From Elioraea rosea (lineage in GTDB: Bacteria; Pseudomonadota; Alphaproteobacteria; Acetobacterales; Acetobacteraceae): 64,000 nucleotides of DNA. Positions 17,683 to 28,227 of the stretch are shown piece after piece. Every line of letters begins with the position of its first letter. Position 1 is the stretch's first letter. The position numbers and the translations under genes are program-made. The notes under the pieces are model-generated. The model did not search any database. It was not told the DNA's origin and saw nothing but the letters and a program-made list of their open reading frames with translations. The stretch covers positions 62,001 to 126,000 of the forward strand of contig NZ_VFAC01000004.1 in the NCBI RefSeq assembly GCF_007644105.1, in the 5' to 3' direction.

Positions 17683-18306
17683 ATGACGTCACGCCTTGCA
17701 GCTCCATGCCTTGCCCTGGCGCTCGCCGCACTTGGCGGCTGCGCCCAGGGTCCGAGCCCGGCGGAGGTCCAGGCCGCGCGCGAGCCGCCGGCCGGCTTCC
17801 ACTGCCCCGCCCCGGGCACGACCGTGCGCGGCAGCGACGGGCGCGAGATCATCCACCGCGGCGTGGCGGCAGACGACGCGGAGGTCTGCCTGATCTCCCT
17901 CACCGTGGGCGGGCGCACGCAGGAGGTGCGGGCGCTGTTCAGCATCGCCGCACTCAGCCGCTTCACGCCGGGCGAGGAACGCGCCGCGCTGCGCGCACTC
18001 TTCCCCCTCGCGCCAGGCAAGTCGGCCTCCTGGCTGACGCACGATTTCTACGGCGAGGCGTGGACGGTGAGCGTGCAGGTCGTCGGCCGCGAGACGATCA
18101 CCGTCCCTGCCGGCACCTTCGATACGTGGCGGCTGCAGCTCGGCGACCGTGGCTTCGGGTTCAACTCCTGGGAGGTCCGGATGCACCGCTGGGTGCTCGA
18201 GGACGGCACCGTCATCCAGCAGCGAGGCGAGGTGGTGCGCGGCGGCGTGCCGCCGGGCTCGCCCTTCCTGCAGAGCTGGAGCGCGACAGCGGTGATCCGC
18301 CCCTGA
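17683..18306 (+). CDS. Uncharacterised outer-membrane/periplasmic lipoprotein
   Basis: 207 residues. The signal peptide ends in a good lipobox, LGGC (cysteine at about residue 20), followed by AQGPS, with no aspartate at +2, so outer-membrane sorting is possible. The mature part contains two more cysteines (FHCPAPG and EVCLI) that could form a disulfide, and mostly beta-strand-like sequence. I recognise no domain. GGGGAGAAGG stands a few bases before the ATG. It converges on isocitrate lyase, with a perfect hairpin between the two stops. Confidence 0.75.
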   Translation: MTSRLAAPCLALALAALGGCAQGPSPAEVQAAREPPAGFHCPAPGTTVRGSDGREIIHRGVAADDAEVCLISLTVGGRTQEVRALFSIAALSRFTPGEERAALRALFPLAPGKSASWLTHDFYGEAWTVSVQVVGRETITVPAGTFDTWRLQLGDRGFGFNSWEVRMHRWVLEDGTVIQQRGEVVRGGVPPGSPFLQSWSATAVIRP

Positions 18307-18313
18307 ACGGGCT

Positions 18314-18342
18314 GCGGCGGTGCGCCCCACTCGCACCGCCGC
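18314..18342. terminator. Bidirectional terminator, lipoprotein / aceA
   Basis: GCGGCGGTGCG (18314-18324) and CGCACCGCCGC (18332-18342) pair perfectly over 11 bp with a seven-base loop. It sits between two convergent genes. Confidence 0.75.
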
Positions 18343-18381
18343 GATCATCGCGGGTTCTCCGCAGAACGATACGCTATCGGC

Positions 18382-19755
<1,374 letters not shown>

Positions 19756-19875
19756 GGCGGTCTCACTCCTTGGCACATCCCTCGGTTTTCGGGAGGGCGA
19801 TAAGTGAATGTTTGACGCTGCAGTCGCGAAACGCCAGCAGGTTCGCGCAAGAAGATGAGCAAAGCGGTGCGTCGC

Positions 19876-19886
19876 TTTTCGGAAAA
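19876..19886. promoter_or_regulatory. AT-rich palindrome in the aceA / regulator intergenic region
   Basis: TTTTC-G-GAAAA is a perfect five-plus-five palindrome in otherwise GC-rich DNA, 43 bases before the regulator's start and 120 bases before aceA. The gap 19756-19929 is markedly AT-richer than its surroundings. RamB/ScfR-type regulators bind AT-rich sites, so this is a candidate operator; the assignment is inference. Confidence 0.4.
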
Positions 19887-19929
19887 CTGCGTGGTAATGT
19901 GAAACATGTAAAAGTTCGGAGCGCGTTCC

Positions 19930-21330
19930 ATGGCACGCAAACCGCTGATCGGACGGACGATCCGCCGCCTGCGAACAGAGCGGGGCATGACGCAGCAGGC
20001 GCTTGCCGCAACCCTCGGCATCTCCGGCAGCTACCTGAACCTGATCGAGCATGACCAGCGTGGCGTCACCGCCTCGCTGCTGCTGAAGCTCGCCACCTTC
20101 TTCCAGGTCGACCTCGCCGCGCTCGGCGGCGCCGAGGAGCGGCAGACGGAGGCCTCGCTCCGCGAAGCCTTCCTCGACCCGCTTCTCGGCGCGGAGAAGG
20201 TTCCGGAAGCGGAAGTCTCCTCGCTCGTCGATGCCGCGCCCAATGCCGCGCGTGCCGTGCTTGCGATCTACCGTGCCTTCCGCGTCGCGCGCGAGGATGC
20301 CGCAGGTATCGCGCTTCCGACCGGCACGCGTGTGACGCTGCCGACCGAGGAGGCGCGGGACGTGTTCCACGCGCGGCTGAACCACTTCCCGCCGCTCGAG
20401 GCCGCGGCGGAGGCGATCGGTGGCGAGATCGGCGCGGTGCTGCCGGCGGAGATGAACCATGCCATCGCCGAGCGCCTCCGCCGCACGCACCACATGCGGG
20501 TCGTCGTGCAGGCGCAGCCCGAGATCCGCCGCTACGACGCGGCCACGCGCACGCTCTTCCTTTCCGACCTGCTTCCCCGCGAAAGCCGCGGGTTCCAGAT
20601 GGCCTACCAACTGATGCTGATCGAGGCCGGCGAGGTGGTGGAGGCGGAGTTGGCGACCATCGCCCCAGGCACCGAGGAGAGCGCGGCGCTGATCCGCTTC
20701 GGCCTGCTGAACTACGCCGCGGCCGCGCTCCTCATGCCCTACGCAGCGTTCCTCTCGGCCGTGCGCGCGCTGCGGCATGACGTCGATGCGGTGGCCGCCC
20801 GCTTCGGCGTCGGCTTCGAGCAGGCCTGCCACCGGCTCTCGACGCTCTCGCGCGAAGGCGCGCGCGGCATCCCCTTCTTCTTCCTGCGAGCCGATGCCGC
20901 AGGCAACGTGACGAAACGATTCTCTGCCGCGGGGTTTCCGTTCGCGCGCTATGGCGGGTCCTGCCCGCGCTGGGTTCCGCACCAGGCCTTCGCGACGCAG
21001 GGCCGCGTGCAAGTCCAGGTCGCGCGCCTGCCGGACGGCGCGACCTTCCTCTGCTTCGCCAAGGCACTCGCCCGGCCGGCAGCGCCGTGGCCCGAGCCGC
21101 CCGAGGTGCACGTGATCGCGATGGGCTGCGACATCGGCCACGCGCGCGACGTGGTGTACGCGGACGGGCTCGACCTCGAGCGGGCGGTGACGGAGATCGG
21201 CCTCTCCTGCCGGCTGTGCGAGCGTCCGAACTGCAGAAGCCGCGCCTTTCCTCCCGTCGCGCACCGCCTGGTGCTCGACCCGGCGGTGAAGGGCGCCTCG
21301 CCGTTCAGCTTCGCACCCGCAGTGCGCTGA
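19930..21330 (+). CDS. ScfR/RamB-type XRE regulator of acetate / glyoxylate metabolism
   Basis: 466 residues. N-terminal helix-turn-helix of XRE type (about residues 8-60: [31 protein letters not shown]), then an IrrE-like domain (about 150-300) and a C-terminal short-chain fatty acyl regulator domain with four clustered cysteines ([16 protein letters not shown]). In the IrrE-like region the zinc-protease HExxH motif is absent, reading [11 protein letters not shown] instead, so it is a sensor, not a peptidase. RamB regulates isocitrate lyase in actinobacteria, and related genes sit beside aceA in many alphaproteobacteria. Its 3' end overlaps the convergent acyltransferase gene by 26 bases. 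Confidence 0.9.
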   Translation: MARKPLIGRTIRRLRTERGMTQQALAATLGISGSYLNLIEHDQRGVTASLLLKLATFFQVDLAALGGAEERQTEASLREAFLDPLLGAEKVPEAEVSSLVDAAPNAARAVLAIYRAFRVAREDAAGIALPTGTRVTLPTEEARDVFHARLNHFPPLEAAAEAIGGEIGAVLPAEMNHAIAERLRRTHHMRVVVQAQPEIRRYDAATRTLFLSDLLPRESRGFQMAYQLMLIEAGEVVEAELATIAPGTEESAALIRFGLLNYAAAALLMPYAAFLSAVRALRHDVDAVAARFGVGFEQACHRLSTLSREGARGIPFFFLRADAAGNVTKRFSAAGFPFARYGGSCPRWVPHQAFATQGRVQVQVARLPDGATFLCFAKALARPAAPWPEPPEVHVIAMGCDIGHARDVVYADGLDLERAVTEIGLSCRLCERPNCRSRAFPPVAHRLVLDPAVKGASPFSFAPAVR

Positions 21331-22441
21331 GCGCGGCGGCAACGCCACGCTCCTTCCATACGGCAAAGCCGAGAAGTGCTGCGATGCCTGCGGCGATCGT
21401 GGTCGCATCGAGCCAGAATGCGCCCTGGCCGAGACGGAGCGCGACGCCGCCCGCCCAGGAAAGGAACAACCCGACGCAGAACACCTCGAGACTGTGCCGC
21501 CCCGCTGCGCGGAGAGGGACGAACACCGGCCGCGCAAGCACCCCCTCACGCGCCGTGAGGCGGGAAGCGAGCACGGCGAGCGCGAGCGCGTGCAGGATGC
21601 GCGGCAAGGCGAGATCCTGCTTGCCGAACACCCCATCGTTCATGGGCACCGGCAGAAGCAGGGCATCTGGCAGCCACCCGCGCCAGCCAAGCCTGATCCA
21701 GAGACCTGCGAGGACAACGAGCGCGGCGAGCCCCGTCACCCACGCGCCGCGCGGCAGGACGCGCCCCTCGAGCAGCGCGCGACGGCCGCACACGGCGCCG
21801 ATCGCGAAGAGAACCTGCCAGGTGAACGGGTTGAGGCCGATCGGTTCGCCGCCCAACCCGGGAAGCTGCAGCCCGCCCCAGAAGCCCGCCGCGTAGACAA
21901 GCCCGGACAGTCCGAGTGCGGCGGATGGCGAGCGCGCAACCAGCGCCATGAAGACGGGCAGCGCCAGCATGCACCAGACGAACACCGGCAGGATGTCCAT
22001 GAAGCGCGGCTGGTAGAGCATCGTCGGCGCGGCGAGCGAGGCGGCGATCGGGCTCTCCGCCATCCACACCCAGCCCAACCGGGCGATCTCGCCGGGCAGC
22101 TTCATGGCGCGATCCGACCAGACGACGAGGGCGGCGAACAGGAAGAAGACGATCAGGTGAATGCGCCAGAGCCGGACCGTCCGGGAAAGCAGATCGGCGC
22201 GCGCCGCAGGCATGCCGTCGCGGCTCGCCCGATAGGCGAACAGCGAACCGAGGCCGAGGCCAGAGAGCAGCACGAACTGCTCCGAACTGTCGGAAAGCCC
22301 CCAGGCGCTGTGGATCGCCCAGGCGCCAAACCAACTCCCCGCGACGTGGCTGACGAAGATCTGCAGCTGCATCAGGCCGCGCAGCGCATCCAGCCGCGGA
22401 TCGCGCGCCGGACGCGGCGGCGCTGCGGGCATCGATGTCAC
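21305..22441 (-). CDS. OpgC-domain membrane protein
   Basis: Polytopic membrane protein of 378 residues with about ten hydrophobic segments. The N-terminus [21 protein letters not shown] and the [20 protein letters not shown] stretch match OpgC, the inner-membrane protein that succinylates osmoregulated periplasmic glucans, and more broadly membrane acyltransferases. No opgG/opgH genes are near, so the acceptor is open. It starts four bases after the stop of a small DoxX-like gene, so the two form an operon. Confidence 0.85.
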   Translation of the reverse strand: MTSMPAAPPRPARDPRLDALRGLMQLQIFVSHVAGSWFGAWAIHSAWGLSDSSEQFVLLSGLGLGSLFAYRASRDGMPAARADLLSRTVRLWRIHLIVFFLFAALVVWSDRAMKLPGEIARLGWVWMAESPIAASLAAPTMLYQPRFMDILPVFVWCMLALPVFMALVARSPSAALGLSGLVYAAGFWGGLQLPGLGGEPIGLNPFTWQVLFAIGAVCGRRALLEGRVLPRGAWVTGLAALVVLAGLWIRLGWRGWLPDALLLPVPMNDGVFGKQDLALPRILHALALAVLASRLTAREGVLARPVFVPLRAAGRHSLEVFCVGLFLSWAGGVALRLGQGAFWLDATTIAAGIAALLGFAVWKERGVAAALSALRVRS

Positions 22442-22444
22442 CTG

Positions 22445-22906
22445 TCAGGCTTCCGCGCGCTGCAGCCAGGACCGCAGGCGGCCCAGCGCTGCCACCCCCT
22501 CGTCGCGCTTCACCCAGAGGATGACCGCCGCCATCAGCAGGGTGAACACCGCCTCCTTGAACAGCACGCCGCCATCGCCGTAGGGGTCGATCCCGAGCGG
22601 GCTGACGACGTGGAAGAAGATCGCTCCTGCCATAATGCAGAAGGCGAGTGCCGCGCCGGCCATGCGCGTCGCAGGAATCACGACAAGCACGGATGCGACG
22701 ATCTCGATGATGCCAACACCGATGCGCATGACCTTCTCGTGGCCGGGAAAGCCGAGCCAGTCGGTCAGGATGGTGAAGAGATGGACCGAGCCTTCGTTGC
22801 CGGTCAGCTTGTACTGCTCGTACCAGAGGAACTCGTAGGCGATCCAGATCGCTGCGGGCCATGTCATCCAGGAGAGGATCGTGCACGTGTCGCGGCGGTT
22901 CATCAT
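22445..22906 (-). CDS. DoxX-like small membrane protein
   Basis: 153 residues with four hydrophobic segments (for example IVASVLVVIPATRMAGAALAFCIMAGAIFF). The four-helix layout, a basic/aromatic first loop (YEFLWYEQYKLTG) and the middle GHEKVMRIGVGIIEIVASVLV segment resemble DoxX/DoxD-type membrane proteins. Function unknown. It is cotranscribed with the OpgC-domain gene. The ATG at 22906 is one of two in tandem. Confidence 0.65.
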   Translation of the reverse strand: MMNRRDTCTILSWMTWPAAIWIAYEFLWYEQYKLTGNEGSVHLFTILTDWLGFPGHEKVMRIGVGIIEIVASVLVVIPATRMAGAALAFCIMAGAIFFHVVSPLGIDPYGDGGVLFKEAVFTLLMAAVILWVKRDEGVAALGRLRSWLQRAEA

Positions 22907-23059
22907 CGGGCTCCGGCGGAGGCGGCCATCCGCTCGATGGCTGCACAGGCTTCGCCCGCCGCGTCGTCGTGGTTACCCTCCCGGCACGATGTCACGCGCC
23001 GGAAACATCACGCCTCTGCGAGCATCGGTTTGCGCTAGGCTCGCGGCCAGGAGGGCCCT

Positions 23060-24346
23060 ATGTCGCAGGACCGCTACCACAAGGACCGCATCGGCAACCG
23101 GCGCCTGAAGCCCGAGACGCTGATGCTCGGCTACGGCTACGACCCCGCGCTCTCGGAAGGCGCGGTGAAGCCGCCGGTGTTCCTCACGTCCACCTTCGTG
23201 TTCCGCTCGGCCGAGGACGGGCGCGATTTCTTCGACGTGGTCGCCGGCCGCAAGGAACCTCCTGAGGGCGAAGGCGCGGGCCTCGTCTATTCGCGCTTCA
23301 ACCATCCCAACAGCGAGATCGTCGAGGACCGGCTTGGCATCTACGAGGAGGCGGAGGCCTGCTCGCTGTTCTCCTCAGGCATGGCGGCGATCGCGACGGC
23401 ACTGTTCGCGTACGCGAGGCCGGGAGACTGCATCCTGCACTCGCAGCCGCTCTATGGCGGAACCGAGACGCTCGTCTCCCGCACCCTCGCACCCTGGGGC
23501 ATCTCTGCGGTGGGCTTCGCGGAGGGGATGAGCGAAGCGGCGATCCGCGATGCGGCCGAAGCGGCGCAGGCGAAGGGAAGGCTCTCGGTCGTGCTGCTCG
23601 AGTCGCCGTCGAACCCGCTGAACACGCTCGTCGATCTGTCTCTCGTCCGCCGCGTCGTCGACGCAGTGGCGGAGGCTCACGGCGCGCCGCGGCCGATCAT
23701 CATGGTCGACAACACGCTGCTCGGGCCGCTGTTCCAGCACCCGCTGCGGCACGGGGCGGACCTCTCGCTCTATTCGCTGACGAAGTATGTCGGCGGCCAT
23801 TCCGACCTCGTCGCCGGCGCGGCCCTCGGCGCGCGCGCGGCGATGAAGCCCGTGCGAGCGATGCGCAGCGCCATCGGCACGCAGCTCGATCCGCATTCCT
23901 GCTGGATGCTCGGCCGCTCGCTCGAGACGCTCAGCCTCAGGATGCGGGCCGCCGTGCGCAACGCCAAGACGGTGGCAGGCTTCCTGCGCACGCACCACGC
24001 CGTGATGAAGGTGCATGATCTGGGCGCGCTGGCCTCCGGCAGCCCCGCTGCTGCAGTCTACGCCGCGCAATGTTCCGCTCCCGGCTCGACCTTCAGCTTC
24101 GACGTGCGCGGCGGGCAGAGCGAGGCCTTCGCGGTGCTGAACCGCCTCCGCGTGTTCAAGCTTGCGGTCTCGCTCGGCGGCACCGAGAGCCTCGCCTGCC
24201 ACCCGGCGAGCACGACGCATTCGGGCGTGCCGCAGGCGGTGCGCGAGGCGATCGGGCTCTCGGCGGCGACGATCCGCCTGAGCGTCGGCATCGAGGACGC
24301 CGAGGACCTCGTCGCCGATCTCACCCAGGCGCTCGCGCCCCTGTAG
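23060..24346 (+). CDS. Cys/Met metabolism PLP enzyme (cystathionine gamma-synthase / methionine gamma-lyase family)
   Basis: 428 residues, fold type I PLP enzyme. The Schiff-base lysine is in [15 protein letters not shown], the PLP phosphate contacts in YSRFNHPN and [11 protein letters not shown], and the aspartate pairing with the pyridine nitrogen in [15 protein letters not shown]. The C-terminal domain has [19 protein letters not shown] and IRLSVGIED. Subfamily cannot be fixed by eye: gamma-synthase, gamma-lyase or a O-acyl-homoserine sulfhydrylase are all possible. AGGAGGG precedes the ATG. I see no SAM riboswitch in the 150 bases upstream. Confidence 0.9.
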   Translation: MSQDRYHKDRIGNRRLKPETLMLGYGYDPALSEGAVKPPVFLTSTFVFRSAEDGRDFFDVVAGRKEPPEGEGAGLVYSRFNHPNSEIVEDRLGIYEEAEACSLFSSGMAAIATALFAYARPGDCILHSQPLYGGTETLVSRTLAPWGISAVGFAEGMSEAAIRDAAEAAQAKGRLSVVLLESPSNPLNTLVDLSLVRRVVDAVAEAHGAPRPIIMVDNTLLGPLFQHPLRHGADLSLYSLTKYVGGHSDLVAGAALGARAAMKPVRAMRSAIGTQLDPHSCWMLGRSLETLSLRMRAAVRNAKTVAGFLRTHHAVMKVHDLGALASGSPAAAVYAAQCSAPGSTFSFDVRGGQSEAFAVLNRLRVFKLAVSLGGTESLACHPASTTHSGVPQAVREAIGLSAATIRLSVGIEDAEDLVADLTQALAPL

Positions 24347-24677
24347 CCGCGAGGATATCGATGCCGCGATGGCCGGGCTCGACGCCTTCGAGCAGCGCGA
24401 CATCGCCTTCGATGTGCGCGGTGCGCAGCGACCGGATCGCCCGGTAGGCCGGCGAGCAGTACCACGCCCGCGCGGCATCGATATCGGGAAAGGCGATGAC
24501 CACGAGATGCGATGGCCAGGCGCCTTCCAGCACCTCCGGCGCGGCACCGTGGATGAGGTATCGCCCGCCGAACGGCGCGAGCGTCGCGTCGATCCGCTCC
24601 AGATAGGCGATGACCTCGTCACGCAGCGCGGCGGGGCGAAGCTGGGCGACGGCGTAGCCGGGCCGCGCGCCGTTCAT
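24321..24677 (-). CDS. DUF1330 family protein
   Basis: 118 residues, soluble, predicted ferredoxin-like dimeric alpha/beta-barrel fold. The motifs [52 protein letters not shown] are the DUF1330 pattern. Function unknown. Its start overlaps the stop of the upstream membrane-protein gene by four bases (ATGA), and its 3' end overlaps the convergent PLP-enzyme gene by 26 bases. It probably belongs to the small operon controlled by the divergent XRE regulator at 25175. Confidence 0.85.
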   Translation of the reverse strand: MNGARPGYAVAQLRPAALRDEVIAYLERIDATLAPFGGRYLIHGAAPEVLEGAWPSHLVVIAFPDIDAARAWYCSPAYRAIRSLRTAHIEGDVALLEGVEPGHRGIDILAATGARAPG

Positions 24678-25063
24678 GCCACGCTCTCGGCCGGAGCGCG
24701 GAGGAAACACCCCTCCGCGACGGTGATCGCGGCGACCGCCACGGCCTGCCCGATCACGAAGGCGATGCCAAGACCGCTGAGCGGAACGAGCGCGAGCACG
24801 CCCACGCTCGCCGCGACCCAGGCGCCGTTGCCCAGCACGATCAGGCGGAGCAGCCACCCCGGCACCGGACGCGACCGCGCCGCATAGACGAGCACGATGG
24901 CGGAGGCGAGCAGGATGCCGCCCGCCGCGAGCGACAGCGCCGGCGGCAGGCCGAACAGCCGGGCGAGCAGTCCTGGCGCGGCAAGGCAGAGCGCGCCGAG
25001 GCCCGCGCAGCTTGCGGCATCGACGGCGAGAACGGTGTTCAGCCAAGTGGAACGATTGGTCAT
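24674..25063 (-). CDS. Small four-helix membrane protein
   Basis: 129 residues starting MTNRSTWLNTVLAVDAASCAG, with four hydrophobic segments and short loops. I recognise no named family with certainty. The ATG at 25063 is chosen because the frame upstream is only antisense of the divergent regulator. It is first in an operon with DUF1330 and faces an XRE/MmyB-type regulator across a 111-base gap that holds a perfect 17-bp palindrome. Confidence 0.65.
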   Translation of the reverse strand: MTNRSTWLNTVLAVDAASCAGLGALCLAAPGLLARLFGLPPALSLAAGGILLASAIVLVYAARSRPVPGWLLRLIVLGNGAWVAASVGVLALVPLSGLGIAFVIGQAVAVAAITVAEGCFLRAPAESVA

Positions 25064-25123
25064 TGGTCGGTCTCCATGCGGTTCGGACGAGGCCGTGATG
25101 CCGCGGTCTCGCATCGCGCGTCG

Positions 25124-25140
25124 ATGACCTCGGAGGTCAT
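25124..25140. promoter_or_regulatory. Perfect 17-bp palindrome, candidate operator
   Basis: ATGACCTC-G-GAGGTCAT is a perfect eight-plus-eight palindrome 34 bases before the regulator's start and 60 bases before the divergent operon. Position and symmetry suit a dimeric repressor controlling both directions. Confidence 0.65.
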
Positions 25141-25174
25141 GGAGAAGCCATCGGAGACGCCCTAGGCTCACGCG

Positions 25175-25954
25175 ATGACCGACACGACGGATATGCGGAC
25201 CGAGTTCGGAGCGCTTCTGCGAAGCTGGCGGGAGAGGCGGCGGCTGAGCCAACTCGCGCTCGCGCTGGAAGGCGGCATCTCCTCCCGCCACCTCAGCTAT
25301 ATCGAGACGGGCCGTGCGAGCCCGAGCCGCGAGATGGTGCTGCGGCTCGCCGAGCAGCTCGACATACCGCTGCGCGAGCGCAACCGGCTTCTGCTATCCG
25401 CCGGCTTCGCCCCCGCCTTCGCCGAGCGAGGCCTCGACGACCCGACGCTTGCGCAGATGCGCGCGATGGTCACCCGCATCCTCGAGGCGCACGCGCCCTT
25501 CCCTGCCGTCGCGATCGACCGGCACTGGCACCTCGTCGCGGCGAATGCGGCCGTGCCGCCTCTGCTTGCCGGCGCTGCAGAGGCGCTGCTCAAGCCGCCG
25601 GTGAACGTGCTCAGGCTCACGCTGCACCCGGAAGGGCTCGCCCCGCGCATCGTCAATCTCGGAGAGTGGCGCGGCCATCTCCTCGCGCGGCTGTCGCGCC
25701 AGATCGCCGACACGGGCGATGCCGCGCTCGCCGCCCTGCGCGCCGAGGTCGCTTCCTATCCGTCGCCGCCTGAGGAGGAGGGCCATGCGCAGGGCCTCGC
25801 CGTTCCGTTCCGGATCAGGACGGCGAGCGGCGTGCTGAGCTTCCTCTCGACCTCGATGGTCTTCGGCACGCCGCGCGAGGTGACCCTGTCCGAGCTCGCG
25901 ATCGAGGCCTTCCTGCCGGAGGACGCGGCGACGCTCGCGGCTCTGACGGGCTGA
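25175..25954 (+). CDS. XRE regulator with MmyB-like ligand-binding domain
   Basis: 259 residues. N-terminal helix-turn-helix (about residues 8-65: GALLRSWRERRRLSQLALALEGGISSRHLSYIETGRASPSREM) followed by an MmyB-like, PAS-related ligand domain (about 95-255) with FPAVAIDRHWHLVAANAA and NVLRLTLHPEGLAP. This layout is common for regulators found divergent from short oxidoreductase or membrane-protein operons. Its divergent neighbours are the small membrane protein and DUF1330 genes. The AEC transporter behind it is on the other strand and only four bases away. Confidence 0.9.
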   Translation: MTDTTDMRTEFGALLRSWRERRRLSQLALALEGGISSRHLSYIETGRASPSREMVLRLAEQLDIPLRERNRLLLSAGFAPAFAERGLDDPTLAQMRAMVTRILEAHAPFPAVAIDRHWHLVAANAAVPPLLAGAAEALLKPPVNVLRLTLHPEGLAPRIVNLGEWRGHLLARLSRQIADTGDAALAALRAEVASYPSPPEEEGHAQGLAVPFRIRTASGVLSFLSTSMVFGTPREVTLSELAIEAFLPEDAATLAALTG

Positions 25955-25957
25955 GGT

Positions 25958-26878
25958 TCAGCCGCCGAGCGCGAGCGCGATCGGGATCGTCGCCGCAGAG
26001 ACGATCGTTTGCGCTGTCGTAATGCCGGCCATGAGCGGCGCGTCGCCCCCGAGCTGCCGGGCGAGGATGTAGGACGACGAGGCCGTCGGCATCGAGGCGA
26101 AGAGAAGCGCGATCTCCGCCGCCGCGCCGCCCACCCCGAAGCCGCGGCAGGCGAGCCAGACGGCAAGCGGCAGGATGACGAACTTCGCCACGCTCGAGAT
26201 CGCCGCGGCGCGCGGCTTTGCCCAGAGCGCTGCCGGCTGGAACGCAGCGCCGACGCAGAGCAGCCCGATCGGCAGGCTCGCCTGGCCGAGCGAGCGGCCT
26301 GCGGAGACAACGAAGCCGGGAAGCGGAACCCCGATCAGCTGGATCGCGCCGCCGATGGCGCAGGCGAGGATGAGCGGGTTGGTCGCGAGCGCCTTCGCCG
26401 TGCCGAGCACGGTGGGCCGCGCCGTTCCGAAACGCGCGAAGACGAGGACCGACATCACGTTCACCGTCGGCACGATCGCGGCGGTGGCGACGGCGGCGAG
26501 CGTCACGCCCGGCGCGCCATGCAGCCCGGCGGCGACGGCAAGGGCGATGTAGTTGTTGAAGCGAACGCCGCCCTGGAACACGGAGGTGAAGGTCGGGCCG
26601 TCGACGCGCATCGCCGGCTTGGCCGCGACAAGCCCCGCGCCCACCACGACGAGCGAGAGGACGATCGCGCCCGCCATTGCGGCGACCGGGACGGCGGAGA
26701 GATCGGCCGTCGCCAGCCCGACGGCGAGAAGCGCGGGAAGCAGCACGAGGTAGCATAGCCGCTCTGCGCCTGCCCAGAACGCATCGCCGAGCCCCGGCAC
26801 GCGCCGCAGAAGCGCGCCGAGGCCGATCAGCGCGGCGACAGGCAGGATGGCGGCAAGGACGATGGCAGCGCGGTCCAT
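25958..26878 (-). CDS. AEC-family transporter
   Basis: 306 residues, about ten membrane segments in the AEC two-half arrangement (ILPVAALIGLGALLRRVPG at the N-terminus; TFTSVFQGGVRFNNYIALAVAAG in the middle, which includes the family's conserved asparagine). Substrate unknown; organic-acid efflux is typical. It is the second AEC gene in the window and is not closely similar to the one at 6825. Its stop is four bases from the convergent XRE/MmyB gene; upstream, the next leftward gene ends 31 bases away, so cotranscription with the operon starting at 28096 is possible. Confidence 0.85.
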   Translation of the reverse strand: MDRAAIVLAAILPVAALIGLGALLRRVPGLGDAFWAGAERLCYLVLLPALLAVGLATADLSAVPVAAMAGAIVLSLVVVGAGLVAAKPAMRVDGPTFTSVFQGGVRFNNYIALAVAAGLHGAPGVTLAAVATAAIVPTVNVMSVLVFARFGTARPTVLGTAKALATNPLILACAIGGAIQLIGVPLPGFVVSAGRSLGQASLPIGLLCVGAAFQPAALWAKPRAAAISSVAKFVILPLAVWLACRGFGVGGAAAEIALLFASMPTASSSYILARQLGGDAPLMAGITTAQTIVSAATIPIALALGG

Positions 26879-26909
26879 CGGCGAGGGATAGCGCGCCGCC
26901 GTCGTGCCG

Positions 26910-27536
26910 TCATGTCACGTCGGGCACCGGGACCCCGGCAGCCACGAGTGCCTGCTCGAGTACGGCAAGGCGCGCACGCAGCGGTGCGGTTGCCCCCTCC
27001 ACCTCCTCCACGGTGAAACGTGGCGTAATGTGAGCCGGGCAGTTCCAGTCGAACGCCTCGACCGTGACGAGCACGGCACGCTCCGCCCGCCCGCGCCAGC
27101 CAGGAAGCGCAAGGCGTGCGGCAAGCAAGGGATCCTCCACCAGCGCCACGGTGCGCGCATGCCCGAGGACCTTCAGCCTTCGCCGCCGCGCGAAGTCGAG
27201 CAGCAGCAGGCTCACCCGCCCGTCGCGCGCGAGATTGCCGACCGTGATGTACTGCCGATTGCCGGCAAGATCGAGGAAACCAAGCGTGCGGTCGTCGAGA
27301 ACGCGGATGAAGCCGGGCTTGGCGCCCCGATGCTGCACGTACGGCCAGCCCGATTCGCCGACGGACGCGATGAACATCGTGTCGCGTTCGGCGATGAACC
27401 CAGCCTCGGCCGGCCCGAGGCGATCGGGCGCGGCCTCCGCACGGGTTGCCCGGGCGTACGCAGCGGCACTGCCCATTTCCGCCTGCACCGCGCGAACGCT
27501 GTCGGTGAAGGCGATTTCCCCGAAGCGTGCTGTCAT
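26910..27536 (-). CDS. Pyridoxamine 5'-phosphate oxidase-related flavoprotein
   Basis: 208 residues with the split-barrel flavin-binding fold: FIAERDTMFIASVGESGWPYVQHRG and FLDLAGNRQYITVGNLARDGRVSLLLLDF are the usual first two beta hairpins. No PdxH active-site set is evident, so it is better called a general stress/flavin reductase-like protein. The ATG at 27536 has GGAGGGG about four bases upstream; a frame opening at 27551 would overlap the previous gene. It follows the AhpD-like gene in one operon. Confidence 0.85.
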   Translation of the reverse strand: MTARFGEIAFTDSVRAVQAEMGSAAAYARATRAEAAPDRLGPAEAGFIAERDTMFIASVGESGWPYVQHRGAKPGFIRVLDDRTLGFLDLAGNRQYITVGNLARDGRVSLLLLDFARRRRLKVLGHARTVALVEDPLLAARLALPGWRGRAERAVLVTVEAFDWNCPAHITPRFTVEEVEGATAPLRARLAVLEQALVAAGVPVPDVT

Positions 27537-27547
27537 CGCTCCCCTCC

Positions 27548-28096
27548 TCACTCCGCCGCGGCGAGCGCGATCTTCGGGAAGTCGATCTCGGTCGCAGCCA
27601 GGCGGTTGAACATGTTGGTCAGCAGGTTCAGCGCCACCACGCCGACGATCTCGACGATCTCGGCATCATCGAGGCCGGCCGCGCGGGCGTCGGCGAGCGC
27701 GGGGGCGCCGACGTCGCCGGTGTGCTCCCTGATCGCGAGCGCTAGGCGAAGAGCGGCCTCTGCCTTGGCATCGCCAGACACGCCACGCCGTGCGGCATCG
27801 ATCTCCTCGGGAGCGAGCCCGGCCATCCGGCCTAGCACCACGTGGGCGGCGAGGCAGTAGCCGCAGCGACTCGTCTCCGCGAGCGCAAGCGCGATGCGCT
27901 CCCGGATGGGCGCGTCGAGCCGCGCCTCGGACAGCGCGCCCGAAAGCGCCAGATAGCCGCCAAGCAGCGCCGGCGAATGCGCCATGCTGCGCATCATCGC
28001 GGGCACGCGGCCCAGCTTTGTCTGCACAGCGGCGAAATGCCTACGGGAGGCTTCCGGCGCGTCTTCCAGTGCCAGGGCGAGAATCGTCTGCATCAT
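27548..28096 (-). CDS. AhpD/carboxymuconolactone decarboxylase-like protein
   Basis: 182 residues, all helical. It contains the AhpD redox motif with glutamate upstream and histidine downstream: ETSRCGYCLAAHVVLG (CxxC at about residues 78-81). Such peroxidase-related proteins act as thiol reductants or hydroperoxide detoxifying enzymes. It is first in an operon with the PNPOx-like flavoprotein, pointing to handling of oxidised or electrophilic compounds. Its promoter appears to lie under a perfect 23-bp palindrome next to the divergent lysR-type gene. Confidence 0.9.
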   Translation of the reverse strand: MMQTILALALEDAPEASRRHFAAVQTKLGRVPAMMRSMAHSPALLGGYLALSGALSEARLDAPIRERIALALAETSRCGYCLAAHVVLGRMAGLAPEEIDAARRGVSGDAKAEAALRLALAIREHTGDVGAPALADARAAGLDDAEIVEIVGVVALNLLTNMFNRLAATEIDFPKIALAAAE

Positions 28097-28189
28097 CGTA
28101 CCTCGTTGCCTGGGCAGCCATCATGGCGCCCCTTGCCCGGAGAAATGCGCATCAGGGGTGGCGAGTGGAATTGGGTGTAGGCGCAAGAC

Positions 28190-28212
28190 ATCATTCCGTT
28201 ATACGGAATGAT
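28190..28212. promoter_or_regulatory. Perfect 10+3+10 palindrome, candidate LysR operator
   Basis: ATCATTCCGT (28190-28199) and ACGGAATGAT (28203-28212) are perfect inverted arms around TAT. It ends one base before the LysR gene's ATG at 28214 and covers the -10 of the divergent promoter, so binding would block that promoter and the regulator's own start region. Confidence 0.75.
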
Positions 28213-28227
28213 CATGGACCGGCTCAA
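28198..28227 (-). promoter_or_regulatory. Promoter of the AhpD-like / PNPOx-like operon
   Basis: On the minus strand TTGAGC (28227-28222) is followed after 18 bases by TATAAC (28203-28198), a 5 of 6 match to -10. The -35 lies inside the first codons of the LysR gene, and the -10 lies in the centre of the palindrome. It predicts a leader of about 95 bases before 28096. Confidence 0.6.

Noticed and set aside
19756-21636. An N-terminal extension of isocitrate lyase that would more than double its length.
   Set aside because: The stretch is the exact antisense of the ScfR-type regulator; the known AceA start with a Shine-Dalgarno lies at 19755.
22907-23059. A possible SAM riboswitch before the Cys/Met PLP enzyme.
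   Set aside because: No SAM-II or SAM-I core pairing could be found by eye, only a plain leader with AGGAGGG.
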